Assembly: GCA_903877165.1 (NCBI GenBank)
Contig: CAIRCU010000010.1
Span: forward strand, 1 to 33,666
Direction: 5' to 3'
DNA length: 33,666 bases
Origin: Methanobacteriota archaeon
Lineage (GTDB): Archaea; Thermoplasmatota; E2; DHVEG-1
A program made the position numbers and the translations under genes. The notes below the pieces were generated by a model. The model worked only from the letters and a program-made list of their open reading frames with translations. It made no database searches and was not told the origin of the DNA. Each line of letters begins with the position of its first letter. Within the stretch, counting starts at the first letter, position 1. Positions 31,936-33,666 of the stretch are shown here, piece by piece.

Positions 31936-33666
31936 ATGAAACTGGTCATCAGTGAAAAGCAGATTGCCGCACGGCGCATCGCCTACATCCTCTCCCAAGG
32001 GAAGGTCAAAAGCACACACCACGGGAGGATACCCGTCTACGAGTTTACCCGAGCAGGCGAACCCTGGGCTGTCATCGGCCTGAAAGGCCACATCATCTCC
32101 TTGGACTACCCCCCAGACTACAACCAATGGACCAAGATCGACCCCGCGGACCTCATCACCGTCGACCCCTGCAAGAACGTCACCGAAAAAGAAATCGCCT
32201 CCGCGCTCAAAACCCTGGTCAAAGAAGCCCCGGAGATCATCGTCGCCACTGACTTTGACAGGGAAGGAGAGCTCATCGGCATGGAGGTCGTCAACCTCCT
32301 CCGCGACTACAATCCTGATATCAAAACCATCAAGCGCGCGCGGTTCAGCGCCATCACCCCTTTCGAAATCAATACCGCGTTTGACAACCTCACCGAAGTC
32401 GACTGCAACCTCGCCAACGCAGGAGAAGCCCGCCAGGCCATCGACCTGGTCTGGGGCGCAGTCCTCACCCGGTTCATGTCCCTGACATCCCGGCGCCTGG
32501 GCAAGGACTTCCTCTCCATAGGACGCGTACAGTCACCCACGCTCGCGATATTGGTAGAACGTGAAAAGGAGATCAAGGCGTTCACACCAAAGCCGTACTG
32601 GCAGCTAGTGGCGAAGCTCCACGACGAGAGACCCTTCGACGCACTCCACGAAATCGAAGTCTTCTGGGACAAACCACAGGTCGACCAGATCTACCAAAAA
32701 ATCAAAGACTCTACGAACGCGACCGTCACCACCGTCGACACCAAGGTCCACAACGAACTCCCACCCTCCCCCTTCAACACCACCTCCTTCCTCCAAGCAG
32801 CCTCATACCTCGGCTTCCCCGCAGCCAAAGCCATGTCAGTCGCAGAAGAACTCTACCTCCTCGGACTCACCTCGTACCCGCGCACGGACAACACCGTGTA
32901 CCCACCGTCGCTAAGCCTCAGCGCGATCCTAGAGAAGCTGAAGAACTCCGCGTTCTCCAAAGAAGTCAACGAAGTCTTGACGAACGGCCGCAGCTACCCG
33001 ACCCGCGGCAAACTACAAAGCACGGACCATCCCCCAATCCACCCCGTGGACGTCCCCGTCGACAAGAAACTGAACCACGACCAAGCTGTTATCTACGAGC
33101 TCATTGTCCGCCGGTTCCTCGCAACCCTCGCCAAGGACACCGTCTCCGAGACCACCCACGCCCACATCGATGTCGGCGGCGAGCCGTTCACCGCGAGCGG
33201 CTACCGGCTCATCGAGGCGAACTGGAAGCAGATCTACCACTACATCAAAGAGAAACGCAAAGACCTCCCCAAACTCACCCAAGGCGAAAAACTTACGGTC
33301 ACCAAGATCGTGGTCAAAGAGGACAACACCAAACCCCCGCAGCGGTACTCCCAAGGCAGCCTCATCGCCAAGATGGAGCAGCTCGCGCTAGGCACGAAAT
33401 CCACGCGCCATGAGATCCTCAGCAAACTCTACGGACGCAAGTACGTCATGGGCTCTCCACCCATACCGACGTCAACCGCATTCGCCGTCGTCGACTCACT
33501 CGAAGGCTGCCATGTCACCAACCCGAAGATGACCGCGCAGCTCGAATACGACATGAACGAGATCGCGGAAGGCAGGAAAACCCTGCAGGCGACCGTCCAG
33601 GAATCCCGCGAGATGCTCACCAACGTCATGAAGGAACTCGAGCCGGAAAAAGAGAAAATCAAGACC
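31936..33666 (+). CDS. topA: DNA topoisomerase I, type IA (partial)
   Basis: The reading frame is open from the ATG to the window end, giving the first 577 residues of an archaeal type IA topoisomerase (EC 5.6.2.1) that relaxes negatively supercoiled DNA. The TOPRIM domain has VISEKQIAARRIA with Glu7 and TDFDREGELIG with Asp106, Asp108 and Glu110. RARFSAIT and GRVQSPTLAILVERE follow. The active-site Tyr is Tyr314 in GLTSYPRTDNTVYP. RYSQGSLIAKMEQLALGTKSTRH and FAVVDSLEG are typical of the later core. No helicase domain precedes it, so it is not reverse gyrase. Zinc fingers, if any, lie beyond the window. The preceding ORF is the beta-helix gene, with a terminator between. Confidence 0.95.
   Translation, partial: MKLVISEKQIAARRIAYILSQGKVKSTHHGRIPVYEFTRAGEPWAVIGLKGHIISLDYPPDYNQWTKIDPADLITVDPCKNVTEKEIASALKTLVKEAPEIIVATDFDREGELIGMEVVNLLRDYNPDIKTIKRARFSAITPFEINTAFDNLTEVDCNLANAGEARQAIDLVWGAVLTRFMSLTSRRLGKDFLSIGRVQSPTLAILVEREKEIKAFTPKPYWQLVAKLHDERPFDALHEIEVFWDKPQVDQIYQKIKDSTNATVTTVDTKVHNELPPSPFNTTSFLQAASYLGFPAAKAMSVAEELYLLGLTSYPRTDNTVYPPSLSLSAILEKLKNSAFSKEVNEVLTNGRSYPTRGKLQSTDHPPIHPVDVPVDKKLNHDQAVIYELIVRRFLATLAKDTVSETTHAHIDVGGEPFTASGYRLIEANWKQIYHYIKEKRKDLPKLTQGEKLTVTKIVVKEDNTKPPQRYSQGSLIAKMEQLALGTKSTRHEILSKLYGRKYVMGSPPIPTSTAFAVVDSLEGCHVTNPKMTAQLEYDMNEIAEGRKTLQATVQESREMLTNVMKELEPEKEKIKT

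Noticed and set aside
31936-33666. Reverse gyrase as an alternative for the final gene
   Set aside because: The frame begins directly with the TOPRIM domain and no helicase-like domain precedes it, so it is a plain type IA topoisomerase.

Overview
The window reads as chromosomal DNA of an archaeon, most likely a euryarchaeote of the Thermoplasmatota kind (a mesophilic or moderately thermophilic lineage). Supporting genes are an Orc1/Cdc6 initiator, a Cdc48/VAT ATPase, AglB oligosaccharyltransferase, a geranylgeranyl-reductase-family flavoenzyme (ether lipids), NucS, Pth2, pyruvoyl arginine decarboxylase, split GMP synthase and an archaeal TopA. Many genes have a TATA-like box about 25-30 bases before an ATG and no Shine-Dalgarno site, as in leaderless archaeal genes; others have clear GGAGG-type sites. 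The lineage call is an inference from gene content and from the family signature of the parallel beta-helix protein near 31 kb. The DNA is GC-rich and gene-dense. I see no tRNA, rRNA, CRISPR array, insertion sequence or phage gene.

Layout. 0-2.8 kb: two coupled membrane proteins (an unknown polytopic protein and a bacterial-PH-domain protein), then pdaD. 2.9-6.8 kb: a secreted C39-like cysteine peptidase, divergent ppsA, and a small secreted protein. 6.9-7.9 kb: a HisA-like protein coupled to a DUF2240 protein. 7.9-9.9 kb (minus strand): a membrane-anchored OB-fold protein coupled to a TctA-like permease. 10-13 kb: a Cdc48/VAT ATPase with a large insertion in D1, and a PRC-barrel protein. 13.0-13.4 kb: a noncoding region with inverted origin-recognition-box-like sites flanking A/T-rich DNA, followed by orc1/cdc6 and nucS; this is a probable replication origin. 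15.4-17.4 kb: pth2 and a small beta-barrel protein on the minus strand, divergent from a geranylgeranyl reductase. 17.4-24.8 kb: a large sequon-rich surface protein, divergent prs, then an AglB carrying about five C-terminal beta-sandwich modules. 24.9-28.7 kb: AMMECR1, dihydroorotase, an IMPase/FBPase, ubiX and a zinc-ribbon membrane protein. 28.7-30.7 kb (minus): purE and the two GMP synthase subunits. 30.9-31.8 kb: an A/T-rich NosD-like beta-helix protein. 31.9 kb to the end: topA, cut by the window edge.

How it fits together. PRPP synthase feeds nucleotide synthesis, which is also represented by pyrC, purE and guaA subunits. PEP synthase supplies gluconeogenesis, and the IMPase/FBPase could act there too. 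AglB would glycosylate secreted proteins such as the adjacent sequon-rich surface protein, the C39-like protein and the NosD-like protein. Orc1, NucS and TopA handle DNA replication, mismatch processing and topology.

Most worth following up: the origin; the roughly 115-120-residue insertion in the VAT D1 ring; the beta-sandwich extension on AglB; the mosaic base composition of the NosD-like gene; and switches in G-versus-C strand bias every few kilobases that do not follow gene direction.
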